Positions 1-8,948 of a stretch of 64,000 nucleotides of DNA are shown here, in pieces. The stretch spans positions 124,001 through 188,000 of the forward strand of contig NZ_JAHDAC010000003.1 in the NCBI RefSeq assembly GCF_018499505.1, in the 5' to 3' direction. Position 1 is the stretch's first letter; each line of letters begins with the position of its first letter. Under the pieces are notes generated by a model that did no database searches, was not told the origin of the DNA, and saw only the letters and a program-made list of their open reading frames with translations. Made by a program: the position numbers and the translations under genes. This DNA comes from Streptococcus parasanguinis. Its GTDB lineage: Bacteria; Bacillota; Bacilli; Lactobacillales; Streptococcaceae.

Positions 1-4
1 AATA

Positions 5-13
5 TGGTATGAT
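5..13 (+). promoter_or_regulatory. extended -10 promoter of murA
   Basis: TG-G-TATGAT at 5-13 fits the TGnTATAAT extended -10 common in this genome. It lies about 39 bases upstream of the murA start, and its -35 would be outside the window. Confidence 0.5.
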
Positions 14-51
14 AGAAAGCGTGACTTTAAGAAATTGGAGAACAATCCCGT

Positions 52-1335
52 ATGGAAAAAATAATCGTTAATGGTGGTCATAATCGTCTGGTTGGAACCG
101 TCAAAATCGAAGGAGCAAAAAATGCTGTCCTTCCTCTTCTTGCTGCAACAGTTCTAGCAAGCGAGGGCGTGACAACCTTGAAAAATGTACCTGTTTTATC
201 AGATGTCTTTACAATGAACAATGTTGTTCGTGGGTTGAATGCACAAGTAACCTTCAATGAAGAAGACAATACGGTTATCGTAGATGCGCAAGCAAAATTA
301 TCAGAGGAAGCACCTTATAAGTATGTGAGCAAGATGCGTGCTTCTATCGTTGTCCTAGGACCTGTCTTGGCACGCAATGGCCATGCCAAAGTTTCCATGC
401 CTGGAGGCTGTACGATCGGTAGTCGTCCGATTGACCTCCATCTCAAAGGTCTGGAAGCTATGGGCGCTGAAATTACCCAAACAGCCGGCTATATTGAAGC
501 AAAAGCAGATCGTCTCAAGGGTGCACACATCTATATGGACTTCCCATCAGTAGGTGCGACACAAAATATTATGATGGCGGCAACCTTGGCTGATGGAGTC
601 ACTGTGATTGAAAATGCAGCTCGGGAACCTGAAATTGTTGACCTAGCTCTCTTGCTGAATAAAATGGGGGCTAATGTTAAGGGAGCAGGAACTGAGACCT
701 TGACCATTGTTGGTGTGGAGAGCTTGCACGGTGCAAACCACAATGTTGTGCAAGACCGCATCGAAGCTGGAACTTTTATGATTGGGGCAGCCATGACTGG
801 TGGAGATGTCTTGATCGAAGATGCCATTTGGGAACACAACCGTCCGCTTCTATCTAAGATGCAGGAGATGGGTGTAACGGTAACCGAGGAAGAAAATGGA
901 ATTCGGATTCAATCGGATATCAGTAAGCTTCGTCCAGTAACCGTTAAAACCCTTCCGTATCCAGGATTCCCAACCGATATGCAGGCTCAATTCACAGCCT
1001 TGATGGCCATGGCTAAAGGTGAGTCTACCATGATTGAAACGGTCTTTGAGAATCGCTTCCAGCATTTGGAAGAAATGCGTCGGATGGGCGTTCACTCAGA
1101 CATTATGCGGGATACAGCTCGTATCGTTGGAGGTGAAAGCTTCCAAGGTGCAGAGGTCATGTCGACCGATTTACGAGCAAGTGCAACCTTGGTCTTGATG
1201 GGCTTGGTAGCAGAAGGAGAGACGAAAGTCAGCAAATTAAGTCACTTAGATCGTGGTTATTATCAATTCCATGAGAAATTGGTGGCACTAGGTGCAGACG
1301 TTAAACGTGTAGAGGAAGAAGACGATGAAAACTAA
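52..1335 (+). CDS. murA: UDP-N-acetylglucosamine 1-carboxyvinyltransferase MurA
   Basis: Cytoplasmic enzyme of the first committed step of peptidoglycan synthesis: it moves enolpyruvate from PEP to UDP-GlcNAc. The 427 residues match the family length. The N-terminal [13 protein letters not shown] and the catalytic loop [16 protein letters not shown] are intact, with the PEP-binding/fosfomycin-target Cys at residue 120. Streptococci carry two MurA paralogues; this is the copy followed by epuA and endA. The ATG has a GGAG about 11 bases upstream. It overlaps epuA by 11 bases, so the two are probably translationally coupled. Confidence 0.97.
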   Translation: MEKIIVNGGHNRLVGTVKIEGAKNAVLPLLAATVLASEGVTTLKNVPVLSDVFTMNNVVRGLNAQVTFNEEDNTVIVDAQAKLSEEAPYKYVSKMRASIVVLGPVLARNGHAKVSMPGGCTIGSRPIDLHLKGLEAMGAEITQTAGYIEAKADRLKGAHIYMDFPSVGATQNIMMAATLADGVTVIENAAREPEIVDLALLLNKMGANVKGAGTETLTIVGVESLHGANHNVVQDRIEAGTFMIGAAMTGGDVLIEDAIWEHNRPLLSKMQEMGVTVTEEENGIRIQSDISKLRPVTVKTLPYPGFPTDMQAQFTALMAMAKGESTMIETVFENRFQHLEEMRRMGVHSDIMRDTARIVGGESFQGAEVMSTDLRASATLVLMGLVAEGETKVSKLSHLDRGYYQFHEKLVALGADVKRVEEEDDEN

Positions 1336-1513
1336 TCTTCGCTATGTTGGAAAACAGCTAGGAATTGTCCTCCTGTTGGCTGTGATTGGAATCATCATTT
1401 TTGCAGTTGGTTTGGTCATTGGCTATGGAGTGATTGGCGATGGAAAAAATCCATGGTCCATTCTCTCTCCGGATACCTGGTCAGAGATCGTTGGAAAGCT
1501 AACAGGCAAATAA
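1325..1513 (+). CDS. epuA: EpuA-family small membrane protein
   Basis: A 62-residue protein with one hydrophobic segment at about residues 13-38 and a short polar tail ending in [10 protein letters not shown]. Length, composition and position between murA and endA match streptococcal EpuA, which databases sometimes label 'DNA-directed RNA polymerase subunit beta' although it is only a small membrane protein. Its start overlaps the end of murA. Function is not known; the name comes from its placement upstream of the DNA-uptake gene endA. It is followed by a terminator. Confidence 0.85.
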   Translation: MKTNLRYVGKQLGIVLLLAVIGIIIFAVGLVIGYGVIGDGKNPWSILSPDTWSEIVGKLTGK

Positions 1514-1540
1514 GCTTTTAACTAAAATTGAGTAAAAAGG

Positions 1541-1585
1541 AGAGCAGCGAATCGAGTCAATGACCCATCTAGCGCTGCTCTTTTT
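1541..1585 (+). terminator. intrinsic terminator after murA-epuA
   Basis: AGAGCAGCG (1541-1549) pairs with CGCTGCTCT (1573-1581), followed by a T run. It separates murA-epuA from endA. The in-frame ATG at 1560 lies in its loop, which argues against that codon as the endA start. Confidence 0.75.
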
Positions 1586-1595
1586 GGAGAGAGAT

Positions 1596-2435
1596 ATGGC
1601 AAAACAAACAGTAAGCAAAAGAACCAAACAAACATTAGCAGGTTTTGTGGTGGCAACGGCCCTAGCTATTGGGGGTTATTATTTTAATCAACCGACGGTA
1701 AAAGAAGCGACAGATCAGGTTGTTTCGGTGGTGACTAGTAGTCAACAAGAAACACCTAGTAAAGAGTTAGCTAGCTCTGTACTAACGAAATCTGCCCGTT
1801 CACAATTAGGAAATGACTTGGAATGGAATGGCGCTGGAGCTTTTGTAGTTAAGGGAAATCGTACAGATCTGGATGCCAGCGTGGCTAGTCAACCTTATGC
1901 CGATAACAAGACAAAAGAAGTGAATGGAAAGACCGTACCGACTGTTGCCAACGCTATTATGACCAAGGCGACTCGCCAGTACAGAGATCGAGATGCAACA
2001 GGTAGTGGCCTAACCGATTGGAAACCAGCAGGCTGGCATCAGGTCCACAATCTATCCGGTGAGTATGACCATGCTGTGGATCGGGGCCACCTATTGGGCT
2101 ACGCCTTGATCGGCAATCTAAAAGGATTTGATGCTTCGACGAGCAATCCCAAAAATATCGCTGTGCAAACGGCTTGGTCCAATCAAGCCAATGATCCTCA
2201 TTCCACTGGTCAAAACTACTATGAGACCCTGGTTCGAAAAGCACTGGATAAGAACAAGCGGGTTCGCTATCGGGTGACCTTGATCTACAACCATCCAGAA
2301 GATCTGATTCCATTAGGATCACAGATCGAAGCCAAATCCAGTGATGGGACCCTTGAGTTCAATGTCTTTGTTTCCAATGTTCAAAGTGGGATTAGCCTGG
2401 ATTATCAGACAGGCAAAGTAACCGTTCATCAATAA
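1596..2435 (+). CDS. endA: DNA-entry nuclease EndA
   Basis: Membrane-anchored, non-specific DNA/RNA endonuclease of the beta-beta-alpha-metal fold; in pneumococcus it degrades one strand of incoming DNA during competence and acts in NET escape. Start chosen at 1596, after the GGAGAGAG ribosome site; an upstream in-frame ATG at 1560 falls within the preceding terminator. The resulting 279 residues have an N-terminal membrane anchor at about 12-30, the catalytic DRGH motif at 162-165 (His165 general base) and a downstream Asn-rich [14 protein letters not shown] helix for metal binding. All catalytic elements appear intact. Confidence 0.94.
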   Translation: MAKQTVSKRTKQTLAGFVVATALAIGGYYFNQPTVKEATDQVVSVVTSSQQETPSKELASSVLTKSARSQLGNDLEWNGAGAFVVKGNRTDLDASVASQPYADNKTKEVNGKTVPTVANAIMTKATRQYRDRDATGSGLTDWKPAGWHQVHNLSGEYDHAVDRGHLLGYALIGNLKGFDASTSNPKNIAVQTAWSNQANDPHSTGQNYYETLVRKALDKNKRVRYRVTLIYNHPEDLIPLGSQIEAKSSDGTLEFNVFVSNVQSGISLDYQTGKVTVHQ

Positions 2436-2476
2436 GCTGGAAAGCGCAGTTATTTAAGTTATTTTTAAGAATGGGG

Positions 2477-2485
2477 TGTTACAAT
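2477..2485 (+). promoter_or_regulatory. extended -10 promoter of the matrixin gene
   Basis: TG-T-TACAAT at 2477-2485, 31 bases before the start at 2517, which has an AAAGGAGA ribosome site. Confidence 0.45.
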
Positions 2486-2516
2486 GGCATACCTTCTTTA
2501 AGAGAAAGGAGAATGT

Positions 2517-3239
2517 ATGAGAACCATTTTTCGATTTTTCAGAGGAATCCTTCGCATGGCTTGGAGTCTTTTTTGGGGATTTTTCTGGACCATTGCCATC
2601 AGTTTTCTCGTTCTCGTGGGGATCATCTATTTTACAGATTCTCCTAGTTCTGGTATGGATGGATTTGGACGAGCTGCCCAAAAGGTTGTCTATCAAGTCG
2701 GCAATTTATTTGGAGATCAAGGCTTTGCATCGCGCTTTGGGATGGCACCTAGCTCACAGACTACGCAGACAGACAATCACGAGCATAGCGGTGCTCGCTG
2801 GGAGAAAGCGGAGGCCACGGTCTACCTGGATCCCAATATCAGTCAAACTTTTGTAAAAGCTTATCGGGATGCTATTGAGGCTTGGAACCAAACAGGCGCC
2901 TTTACCTTCAAGTTGGTTACAAATGAAAAAGAGGCTAATGTGGTCTTGACGGAAATGGATAACGCATCGGTTTCTGCTGCAGGAGAGACTGCCTCTCAGA
3001 CCAACCTTTTAACCAATCGCTTCACCCACATTACCATTCGTCTCAATCGCCATTATCTTTTAAATTATGTCTATAACTATAGTTATGATCGGATTGTCAA
3101 TACAGCTGAGCATGAGCTAGGCCATGCGATAGGGCTGGACCACACTGATGGAGAATCGGTCATGCAACCAGCTGGCTCTTTCTATAGTATTCAAGATTCC
3201 GATGTAGAGGCAGTTCGACAATTGTACAAGGAAGAATGA
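2517..3239 (+). CDS. membrane-anchored matrixin-like zinc metalloprotease
   Basis: A 240-residue protein with a single N-terminal membrane segment (about 18-39) and an outward C-terminal domain. The extended zinc-binding motif HELGHAIGLDH has His199, Glu200, His203 and His209. A Met-turn follows at SVMQP (Met216). Together these define the metzincin/M10A (matrixin) family. No propeptide cysteine switch is visible. It would act at the cell surface; the substrate is unknown. The gene has its own promoter and terminator, so it is monocistronic. Confidence 0.85.
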   Translation: MRTIFRFFRGILRMAWSLFWGFFWTIAISFLVLVGIIYFTDSPSSGMDGFGRAAQKVVYQVGNLFGDQGFASRFGMAPSSQTTQTDNHEHSGARWEKAEATVYLDPNISQTFVKAYRDAIEAWNQTGAFTFKLVTNEKEANVVLTEMDNASVSAAGETASQTNLLTNRFTHITIRLNRHYLLNYVYNYSYDRIVNTAEHELGHAIGLDHTDGESVMQPAGSFYSIQDSDVEAVRQLYKEE

Positions 3240-3263
3240 GTTTTAAAATACTTTCTAAAAGTT

Positions 3264-3292
3264 CTGAGCCTCAAGGGGCTCAGGATTTTTTT
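3264..3292 (+). terminator. intrinsic terminator
   Basis: CTGAGCC/GGCTCAG stem followed by seven T residues, 25 bases after the matrixin stop. Confidence 0.85.
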
Positions 3293-3343
3293 GATGGCTC
3301 GTCTTTCCTTGTTTAATCTGAAAAAAGATAGTAAAATAAGGAC

Positions 3344-5251
3344 ATGATTATTTTACAAGCCAACAAAATTGAACGCTCTTTTGCAGGGGAGGTTCTTTTT
3401 GATAATATCAGCCTGCAAGTGGATGAACGGGACCGGATTGCCCTGGTCGGAAAGAACGGAGCCGGCAAGTCTACGCTCTTAAAAATCTTGGTGGGAGAAG
3501 AAGAACCAACTTCTGGGGAAATCAATAAAAAGCGCGACCTTTCCCTCTCCTATCTAGCCCAGGATAGCCGCTTTGAGTCGTCCAATACCATCTACGATGA
3601 GATGCTCCATGTCTTTGACGACCTCCGTAAAACGGATAAAACTTTGCGGCAAATGGAGCTTGAGATGGGGGAAAAAACTGGGGCTGACTTAGAAAAACTC
3701 ATGCAGGACTATGACCGTCTCTCGGAAGAATTCCGTCAGGCAGGTGGCTTCACCTATGAAGCAGATATCCGCGCGATTCTCAACGGCTTTAAGTTCGATG
3801 AGTCCATGTGGCAAATGAAGATTGAAGAGCTATCAGGAGGGCAAAATACCCGTCTCGCTCTGGCCAAGATGCTTCTAGAAAAACCAAATCTCTTGGTACT
3901 GGACGAGCCGACCAACCACTTGGATATTGAGACCATCGCCTGGTTGGAAAACTATCTGGTCAATTATAGTGGGGCCCTTCTCATTGTCAGCCACGACCGG
4001 TATTTCCTCGATAAGGTCGCAACCATTACACTGGATTTGACCAAGCATTCCTTGGACCGCTATGTCGGCAATTACTCTAGTTTTGTTGAGCAAAAAGAGC
4101 AAAAACTGCTGACCGAAGCCAAGAACTACGAGAAGCAACAAAAAGAAATTGCGGCACTGGAAGACTTTGTCAATCGCAATTTGGTGCGGGCTTCGACTAC
4201 CAAGCGGGCTCAGTCTCGTCGTAAGCAGTTGGAAAAAATGGAGCGACTAGACAAGCCGGAAGCTGGGACCAAGTCTGCCCATATGACTTTCCATTCTGAT
4301 AAGACATCGGGGAATGTCGTCTTAACAGTAGATGAGGCAGCTGTCGGCTATGACGATCAAATCCTATCAGAACCTATCAATCTGGACATCCGCAAGATGA
4401 ATGCAGTCGCTATTGTGGGACCAAATGGGATCGGGAAATCGACCTTAATCAAGTCCATCGTCGGACAAATTCCTTTTATCAAGGGAGAAGCTCGTTTTGG
4501 GGCCAATGTCGAGGTGGGCTACTATGACCAGACCCAAAGTAAACTAACGCCTCACAACAGTGTCTTGGATGAGCTCTGGAATGACTTTAAACTGACACCA
4601 GAAGTGGAGATCCGCAATCGCCTGGGAGCCTTTCTTTTCTCTGGGGATGATGTCAAGAAAACTGTCGGCATGCTGTCGGGTGGAGAGCGGGCCCGCTTGC
4701 TTCTAGCCAAGCTGTCCATGGAAAATAACAATTTTTTGATTCTCGACGAGCCGACCAACCACTTGGATATCGATAGCAAGGAAGTACTGGAAAATGCCTT
4801 GATTGATTTTGACGGCACCTTGCTCTTTGTCAGCCACGACCGTTACTTTATCAATCGGGTGGCTACACAAGTTTTGGAACTCTCAGAAGAGGGCTCGACC
4901 CTCTATCTGGGAGACTACGACTATTATCTGGAGAAGAAAGCAGAGTTAGAGGCCCTTGCTACAGCACAAGCAGAAGCTGTGCCTGTTTCTTCGACCGAAG
5001 AAGTCACCAGCAATGACTATCACTTGCAAAAGCAAAACCAGAAGGAACTCCGGAAAATCACTCGTCGCATTGAGCAATTGGAAGCGGAGATGGAAGAGCT
5101 GGATCAAAAAATCCAAGACATCACCGAAACTATGCATAGCACCAACGATGCAGCTGACTTGGTTCAACTCCAGAGTGAGTTGGATCAACTAACTGTCCAG
5201 CAGGAAGCGGTCATGGAAGAGTGGGCAGAATTGTCAGAGCAGGTGGAATAG
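3344..5251 (+). CDS. ABC-F family ATPase with C-terminal coiled coil
   Basis: A 635-residue soluble protein with two ABC ATPase domains and no membrane segments. Domain 1 has Walker A GKNGAGKST (36-44), LSGGQ (about 163) and LDEPTNHLD; domain 2 has GPNGIGKST (about 358) and LSGGERARLLLAK (about 444). Between them is the charged ABC-F linker with KRAQSRRKQLEKM. Residues after about 560 form a coiled coil like Uup/YdiF. ABC-F proteins bind the ribosomal E site and relieve stalled translation; some protect against antibiotics. The start has an AAGGA site. The stop directly abuts the rgg start, so the two are co-transcribed. Confidence 0.92.
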   Translation: MIILQANKIERSFAGEVLFDNISLQVDERDRIALVGKNGAGKSTLLKILVGEEEPTSGEINKKRDLSLSYLAQDSRFESSNTIYDEMLHVFDDLRKTDKTLRQMELEMGEKTGADLEKLMQDYDRLSEEFRQAGGFTYEADIRAILNGFKFDESMWQMKIEELSGGQNTRLALAKMLLEKPNLLVLDEPTNHLDIETIAWLENYLVNYSGALLIVSHDRYFLDKVATITLDLTKHSLDRYVGNYSSFVEQKEQKLLTEAKNYEKQQKEIAALEDFVNRNLVRASTTKRAQSRRKQLEKMERLDKPEAGTKSAHMTFHSDKTSGNVVLTVDEAAVGYDDQILSEPINLDIRKMNAVAIVGPNGIGKSTLIKSIVGQIPFIKGEARFGANVEVGYYDQTQSKLTPHNSVLDELWNDFKLTPEVEIRNRLGAFLFSGDDVKKTVGMLSGGERARLLLAKLSMENNNFLILDEPTNHLDIDSKEVLENALIDFDGTLLFVSHDRYFINRVATQVLELSEEGSTLYLGDYDYYLEKKAELEALATAQAEAVPVSSTEEVTSNDYHLQKQNQKELRKITRRIEQLEAEMEELDQKIQDITETMHSTNDAADLVQLQSELDQLTVQQEAVMEEWAELSEQVE

Positions 5252-6127
5252 ATGGAAGATCTTGGAAAAGTTTTTCGTGAATTTCGAATCAGTAAGAATT
5301 ATTCGTTAAAAGAAGCTGCAGGAGAAGCTTGTTCGACCTCCCAGTTATCCCGTTTTGAATTGGGGGAGTCGGATCTGGCTGCTTCGCGCTTCTTTGACAT
5401 TTTGGACAATATCCATGTGACAATTGAGAATTTTATGGATAAGGCCAGAAATTTTCAACACCATGAGCATGTCGCCTTAATAGCCCAGTTGGTTCCTCTT
5501 TATTACGCCAATGATATTGCAGGTTTTCAAAAGCTTCAAGAGGAGGAACTTGAAAAAGCCAAGAGTTCGACCAATCCCCTCTATTATGAGTTGAACTGGA
5601 TCCTGCTACAAGGCCTGATTTGCCAGAGAGATGCCAGCTACACGATGCAGCAGCGTGATCTGGATAAGGTGGCAGATTATCTCTTTCAAACGGAAGAGTG
5701 GACCATGTATGAATTGATCCTCTTTGGCAATCTCTACAGCTTTTATGATGTGGACTATGTCACACGGCTTGGGAGAGAAGTGATGGAGCGTGAAGATTTC
5801 TACAAGGAAATTGGTCGCCATCGAAAACTGGTCTTGATTCTGGCTCTGAATTGTTACCAGCATTGTTTAGAACACCGTTCTTTTGAAAATGCCAGCTATT
5901 TTGAAGCCTATGTAGAAAAGATTATCGGGAAGAGCATCAAACTCTACGAACGCAATATCTTTCATTATCTCAAGGGATTTGCTCTCTATCAGAAGGGGCA
6001 AATAGAAAAAGGGCGGCAGCAAATGCAGGAAGCCATGCACATTTTTGATGTGCTGGGACTGCCAGAGCAGGTGGCCTATTATCAAGAACACTTTGATAAA
6101 TTTGTAAAAAATGAATGTTCTAAATAG
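5252..6127 (+). CDS. Rgg/MutR-family transcriptional regulator
   Basis: A 291-residue cytosolic regulator. An N-terminal XRE-type helix-turn-helix (about 5-60, with CSTSQLSRFELGESDLAASR) is followed by the all-helical Rgg C-terminal domain that in relatives binds small hydrophobic peptides. It starts on the base after the ABC-F stop, with an AGGTGGA site inside the upstream gene, and is followed by two MFS pumps, which it may control. No SHP-like pheromone gene is visible beside it, so it may be a stand-alone Rgg. A fragment of its 3' end is repeated after the first MFS gene. Confidence 0.88.
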   Translation: MEDLGKVFREFRISKNYSLKEAAGEACSTSQLSRFELGESDLAASRFFDILDNIHVTIENFMDKARNFQHHEHVALIAQLVPLYYANDIAGFQKLQEEELEKAKSSTNPLYYELNWILLQGLICQRDASYTMQQRDLDKVADYLFQTEEWTMYELILFGNLYSFYDVDYVTRLGREVMEREDFYKEIGRHRKLVLILALNCYQHCLEHRSFENASYFEAYVEKIIGKSIKLYERNIFHYLKGFALYQKGQIEKGRQQMQEAMHIFDVLGLPEQVAYYQEHFDKFVKNECSK

Positions 6128-6148
6128 GAAAGTGATAAAGGAGATTTT

Positions 6149-7327
6149 ATGAACCGACATGCGGTCCAATTAATTAGTCGTGGAGCTATTAACAAAATTG
6201 GAAATATGCTCTATGACTACGGAAATAGTGTCTGGTTGGCATCGATGGGGACTATAGGAAAGACGGTATTAGGGATCTATCAGATTTCTGAGTTAGTGAC
6301 AGGGATTCTCGTGAATCCTTTTGGAGGAGTGATTTCAGACCGTTTTTCTCGTCGCAAGATTTTAATGACGACCGACCTGGTTTGTGGACTCCTTTGTTTG
6401 GCGATTTCTTTTATCACAAATGATAGCTTGATGATTGCGGCTCTTATTTTTGCCAATATTGTTCAGGCCATTGCCTTTGGTTTCTCTCGCCCTGCCAATA
6501 AAGCCATTATTACCGAGGTAGTAGAGAAAGAAGAGGTTGTGACCTATAACGCTCACTTGGAGTTAGTCTTACAGGTTGTTAGTGTCTGTTCACCTGTTTT
6601 TTCTTTCCTAGTTCTACAATTTGCCAGTCTTCATGCGACCCTTTTATTAGATGCACTGACCTTTTTCATTGCTTTCGTCCTAGTGGCTTTCCTTCCGAAA
6701 GAAGAAGCTAAGGTGCAAGAGAGGAAACAGTTTACCGGGAAAGATATTTTTTCTGATATCAAGGATGGGTTAGACTATATCTGGCATCAGAAAGAGATTT
6801 TCTTTCTCTTATTAGTGGCTTCTAGCGTCAATTTCTTTTTTGCGGCTTTTGAGTTTTTACTTCCCTTCTCGAATCGTCTATACGGGGTTAAAGGAGCTTA
6901 TGCGACCATTTTAACGCTGGGAGCTATTGGATCTATTCTAGGAGCACTTGTTGCCAATAAAATGAAATCAAGTATGAGAATTCTCCTGTTTTTACTGCTT
7001 ATGGCAGGGATAGGAGTGTTTATGATGGGTTTACCTCTCCCAACTTATCTTTCTTTTTCGGGAAATCTGGTCTGTGAATTTTTTGTGACCATTTTCGACA
7101 TCCACGTTTTTACCCAAGTACAAACCAAGGTGGAAGATAATTATCTAGGTAGAGTCTTGAGCACAATTTATACCTTGGCTGTTCTCTTTATGCCCATCGC
7201 CAAAGGGTTGATGACTTGGTTGCCAAGCGTCCGTATGGAATCATTTCTCTTGATTGGAGCTGGGGTTATTCTCTTTTCACTCTTGGCTCAGCTAGTAGCT
7301 AAGCAGCTTCCATCAAAAGAACAGTAG
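6149..7327 (+). CDS. MFS efflux transporter, copy 1
   Basis: A 392-residue, about 12-segment major facilitator of the MFS_3/Mef-like drug-exporter group. The loop 2-3 signature GVISDRFSRRKILM is present (about 50-63). It is most similar to the next gene, with whole blocks identical (for example the stretch around DGLDYIWHQKEIFFLLL), so the pair is a tandem duplication. It begins 21 bases after rgg with an AAAGGAG site, presumably in the same operon. Substrate unknown; the family exports macrolides and other small molecules. Confidence 0.88.
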   Translation: MNRHAVQLISRGAINKIGNMLYDYGNSVWLASMGTIGKTVLGIYQISELVTGILVNPFGGVISDRFSRRKILMTTDLVCGLLCLAISFITNDSLMIAALIFANIVQAIAFGFSRPANKAIITEVVEKEEVVTYNAHLELVLQVVSVCSPVFSFLVLQFASLHATLLLDALTFFIAFVLVAFLPKEEAKVQERKQFTGKDIFSDIKDGLDYIWHQKEIFFLLLVASSVNFFFAAFEFLLPFSNRLYGVKGAYATILTLGAIGSILGALVANKMKSSMRILLFLLLMAGIGVFMMGLPLPTYLSFSGNLVCEFFVTIFDIHVFTQVQTKVEDNYLGRVLSTIYTLAVLFMPIAKGLMTWLPSVRMESFLLIGAGVILFSLLAQLVAKQLPSKEQ

Positions 7328-7331
7328 GGAT

Positions 7332-7356
7332 CCTTTGATAAATTTGTAAACCATTA
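7332..7356 (+). repeat. residual copy of the rgg 3' end (duplication scar)
   Basis: CTTTGATAAATTTGTAAA after the first MFS gene repeats the last codons of rgg (near 6099-6116), with a further AAATAGG match a little downstream (7365-7371). This marks the duplicated unit as starting inside the rgg 3' end. Confidence 0.6.
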
Positions 7357-7378
7357 TTTTTCCCAAATAGGGGACAAA

Positions 7379-7402
7379 ATGAAAACCTCTTTCATGAACT
7401 GA
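7379..7402 (+). CDS. putative 7-codon leader peptide (MKTSFMN)
   Basis: ATG with an AGGGGA ribosome site 4-5 bases upstream encodes MKTSFMN and stops at 7400-7402. Its codons 2-6 make up the left arm of a hairpin that sequesters the ribosome site of the second MFS gene. This is the architecture of leader-peptide attenuators controlling erm/mef/cat resistance genes. Assigned from layout only; a chance ORF of this size is possible. Confidence 0.45.
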   Translation: MKTSFMN

Positions 7403-7433
7403 TACAATAGTTTCAGAAAATGAAGGAGGTTTT
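7382..7433 (+). promoter_or_regulatory. RBS-sequestering hairpin (candidate translational attenuator)
   Basis: AAAACCTCTTTCAT (7382-7395) pairs with ATGAAGGAGGTTTT (7420-7433): 14 pairs including one G-U. The whole Shine-Dalgarno AAGGAGG (7423-7429) of the second MFS gene is in the right arm. The loop carries an extended -10, TG-A-TACAAT (7400-7408). A transcript from that promoter would start near 7415 and lack the left arm, whereas read-through from upstream would carry the complete hairpin. Alternatively the inverted repeat is a DNA operator around this promoter. Confidence 0.6.
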
Positions 7434-7436
7434 TAT

Positions 7437-8624
7437 ATGAATCGACATGCAGTCCAATTAATTGCTCGTGGAGCTATCGATAAAATAGGGAATATGCTCT
7501 ATGACTATGGGAACAGTGTTTGGCTGGCCTCAATGGGTACTATAGGAAAGACGGTATTAGGGATCTATCAGATTTCTGAGTTAGTGACAGCGATACTAGC
7601 TAATCCATTTGGAGGAGTGATCTCAGATCGTTTTTCCCGTCGAAAGATTTTGATGACAACCGACTTGGTTTGTGGTCTCCTTTGTTTGGGCATTTCTTTT
7701 ATCAGGAACGATCGTTGGATGATTGCAGCCCTGATTTTTGCCAATATTGTCCAGGCCATTGCCTTTGCTTTTTCTCGGCCTGCCAACAAAGCCATTATCA
7801 CAGAAGTTGTAGAGAAGGACGAGATTGTGACCTATAATGCCCACTTGGAGTTGGTCTTACAAGTGGTTGGTGTCAGCTCTCCTGTGTTCTCTTTCCTTGT
7901 TTTACAATTTGCCAGTCTCCATGTGACCCTCTTACTGGATGCACTGACCTTTTTCATCGCTTTTGTTCTAGTGGCATTCCTTCCGAAAGAAGAAGCCAAA
8001 GTTCAAGAGAAGAAAAAACTTACAGGAAAAGATATTTTTTCGGATATGAAAGATGGACTAGACTACATCTGGCATCAAAAAGAGATTTTCTTTCTCCTCC
8101 TGGTTGCCTCTAGCGTCAATTTCTTTTTTGCAGCCTTTGAGTTTTTGCTTCCTTTTTCCAATCGCCTTTACGGGGTCAAAGGAGCCTATGCGACCATCTT
8201 AACGTTAGGAGCTATCGGCTCTATCATCGGAGCCTTGATCGCCAATAAATTTAAATCGAGTATGAATACACTTTTGTTCTTAATAATCCTCACAGGAGTA
8301 GGAGTCTTTATGATGGGCTTGCCTCTTCCGCCTCTTCTTTCCTTTTCTGGAAATTTGGTCTGTGAACTCTTTATGACGATTTTTAACATTCACTTTTTTA
8401 CCCAAGTTCAAACCAAGGTAGAAGGAGACTATCTGGGCCGGGTCTTAAGCACCATTTTTACCCTAGCCATTCTCTTTATGCCCGTAGCTAAAGGCTTGAT
8501 GACCTGGTTGCCAAGTGTCCGTGTAGAATCTTTTCTCCTGATAGGAGCTGGTGTCATCCTCTTTTCACTCCTAGCTCAAGTAGTCGCCAAGAAATTACAA
8601 GCAAAAGAAGGTACATCAGCATGA
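7437..8624 (+). CDS. MFS efflux transporter, copy 2
   Basis: A 395-residue paralogue of the preceding pump with the same N-terminus (MNRHAVQLI), the same GVISDRFSRRKILM loop and about 12 membrane segments. Differences are spread over the whole length (for example the segment after FKSSMNTLLFL), so the duplication is not recent. An ideal AAGGAGG site seven bases before the ATG is buried in a 14-bp hairpin, unlike copy 1, so the two copies are likely expressed under different conditions. It ends in a bidirectional terminator shared with lapA. Confidence 0.88.
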   Translation: MNRHAVQLIARGAIDKIGNMLYDYGNSVWLASMGTIGKTVLGIYQISELVTAILANPFGGVISDRFSRRKILMTTDLVCGLLCLGISFIRNDRWMIAALIFANIVQAIAFAFSRPANKAIITEVVEKDEIVTYNAHLELVLQVVGVSSPVFSFLVLQFASLHVTLLLDALTFFIAFVLVAFLPKEEAKVQEKKKLTGKDIFSDMKDGLDYIWHQKEIFFLLLVASSVNFFFAAFEFLLPFSNRLYGVKGAYATILTLGAIGSIIGALIANKFKSSMNTLLFLIILTGVGVFMMGLPLPPLLSFSGNLVCELFMTIFNIHFFTQVQTKVEGDYLGRVLSTIFTLAILFMPVAKGLMTWLPSVRVESFLLIGAGVILFSLLAQVVAKKLQAKEGTSA

Positions 8625-8649
8625 AAAAAGCACCGATCGGTGCTTTTTT
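8624..8649. terminator. bidirectional terminator
   Basis: A6-GCACCGATCGGTGC-T6 between the convergent MFS and lapA genes. It is perfectly symmetrical and works in both directions. Confidence 0.9.
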
Positions 8650-8923
8650 AGTCTTTTATTTTTTCTTCTTTTGCCATTTTTTGTCCTAACTGCTTTTTGG
8701 CTGACTTGAGTTCATTTTTTAGTGAAAAGTCTTTTGGGAGGCTGACCAAGAAGGTGACCAAGGAACCCAACAAGACACAGATTAAGATCAAAATAATTAA
8801 TGGCAGTTTGAATTGGACCAGTAGAAAATTTACTGTCACAGTCTGCATATTGGCTAGTGAAATGATCGCAATCAATAAAATGGATATCAAAAGTGCGACA
8901 TATTGAACTTTCTTTTTCGTCAT
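8648..8923 (-). CDS. LapA-domain small membrane protein
   Basis: A 91-residue protein with two hydrophobic segments (about 8-28 and 38-62) and a charged, lysine-rich cytoplasmic tail. The pattern NMQTVTVNFLLVQFKLPL-I-I-L is that of the DUF1049/LapA family. In enterobacteria LapA works with LapB in LPS control; in Gram-positives its role is unknown. It lies 25 bases downstream of gatD and is probably the last gene of the murT-gatD transcript. Confidence 0.8.
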   Translation of the reverse strand: MTKKKVQYVALLISILLIAIISLANMQTVTVNFLLVQFKLPLIILILICVLLGSLVTFLVSLPKDFSLKNELKSAKKQLGQKMAKEEKIKD

Positions 8924-8948
8924 TTGTATCTCCTCATAAATGGTGGCT

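Noticed and set aside
1560..1595. Longer EndA starting at ATG 1560
   Set aside because: That ATG is in the loop of the preceding terminator; ATG 1596 has a good ribosome site.
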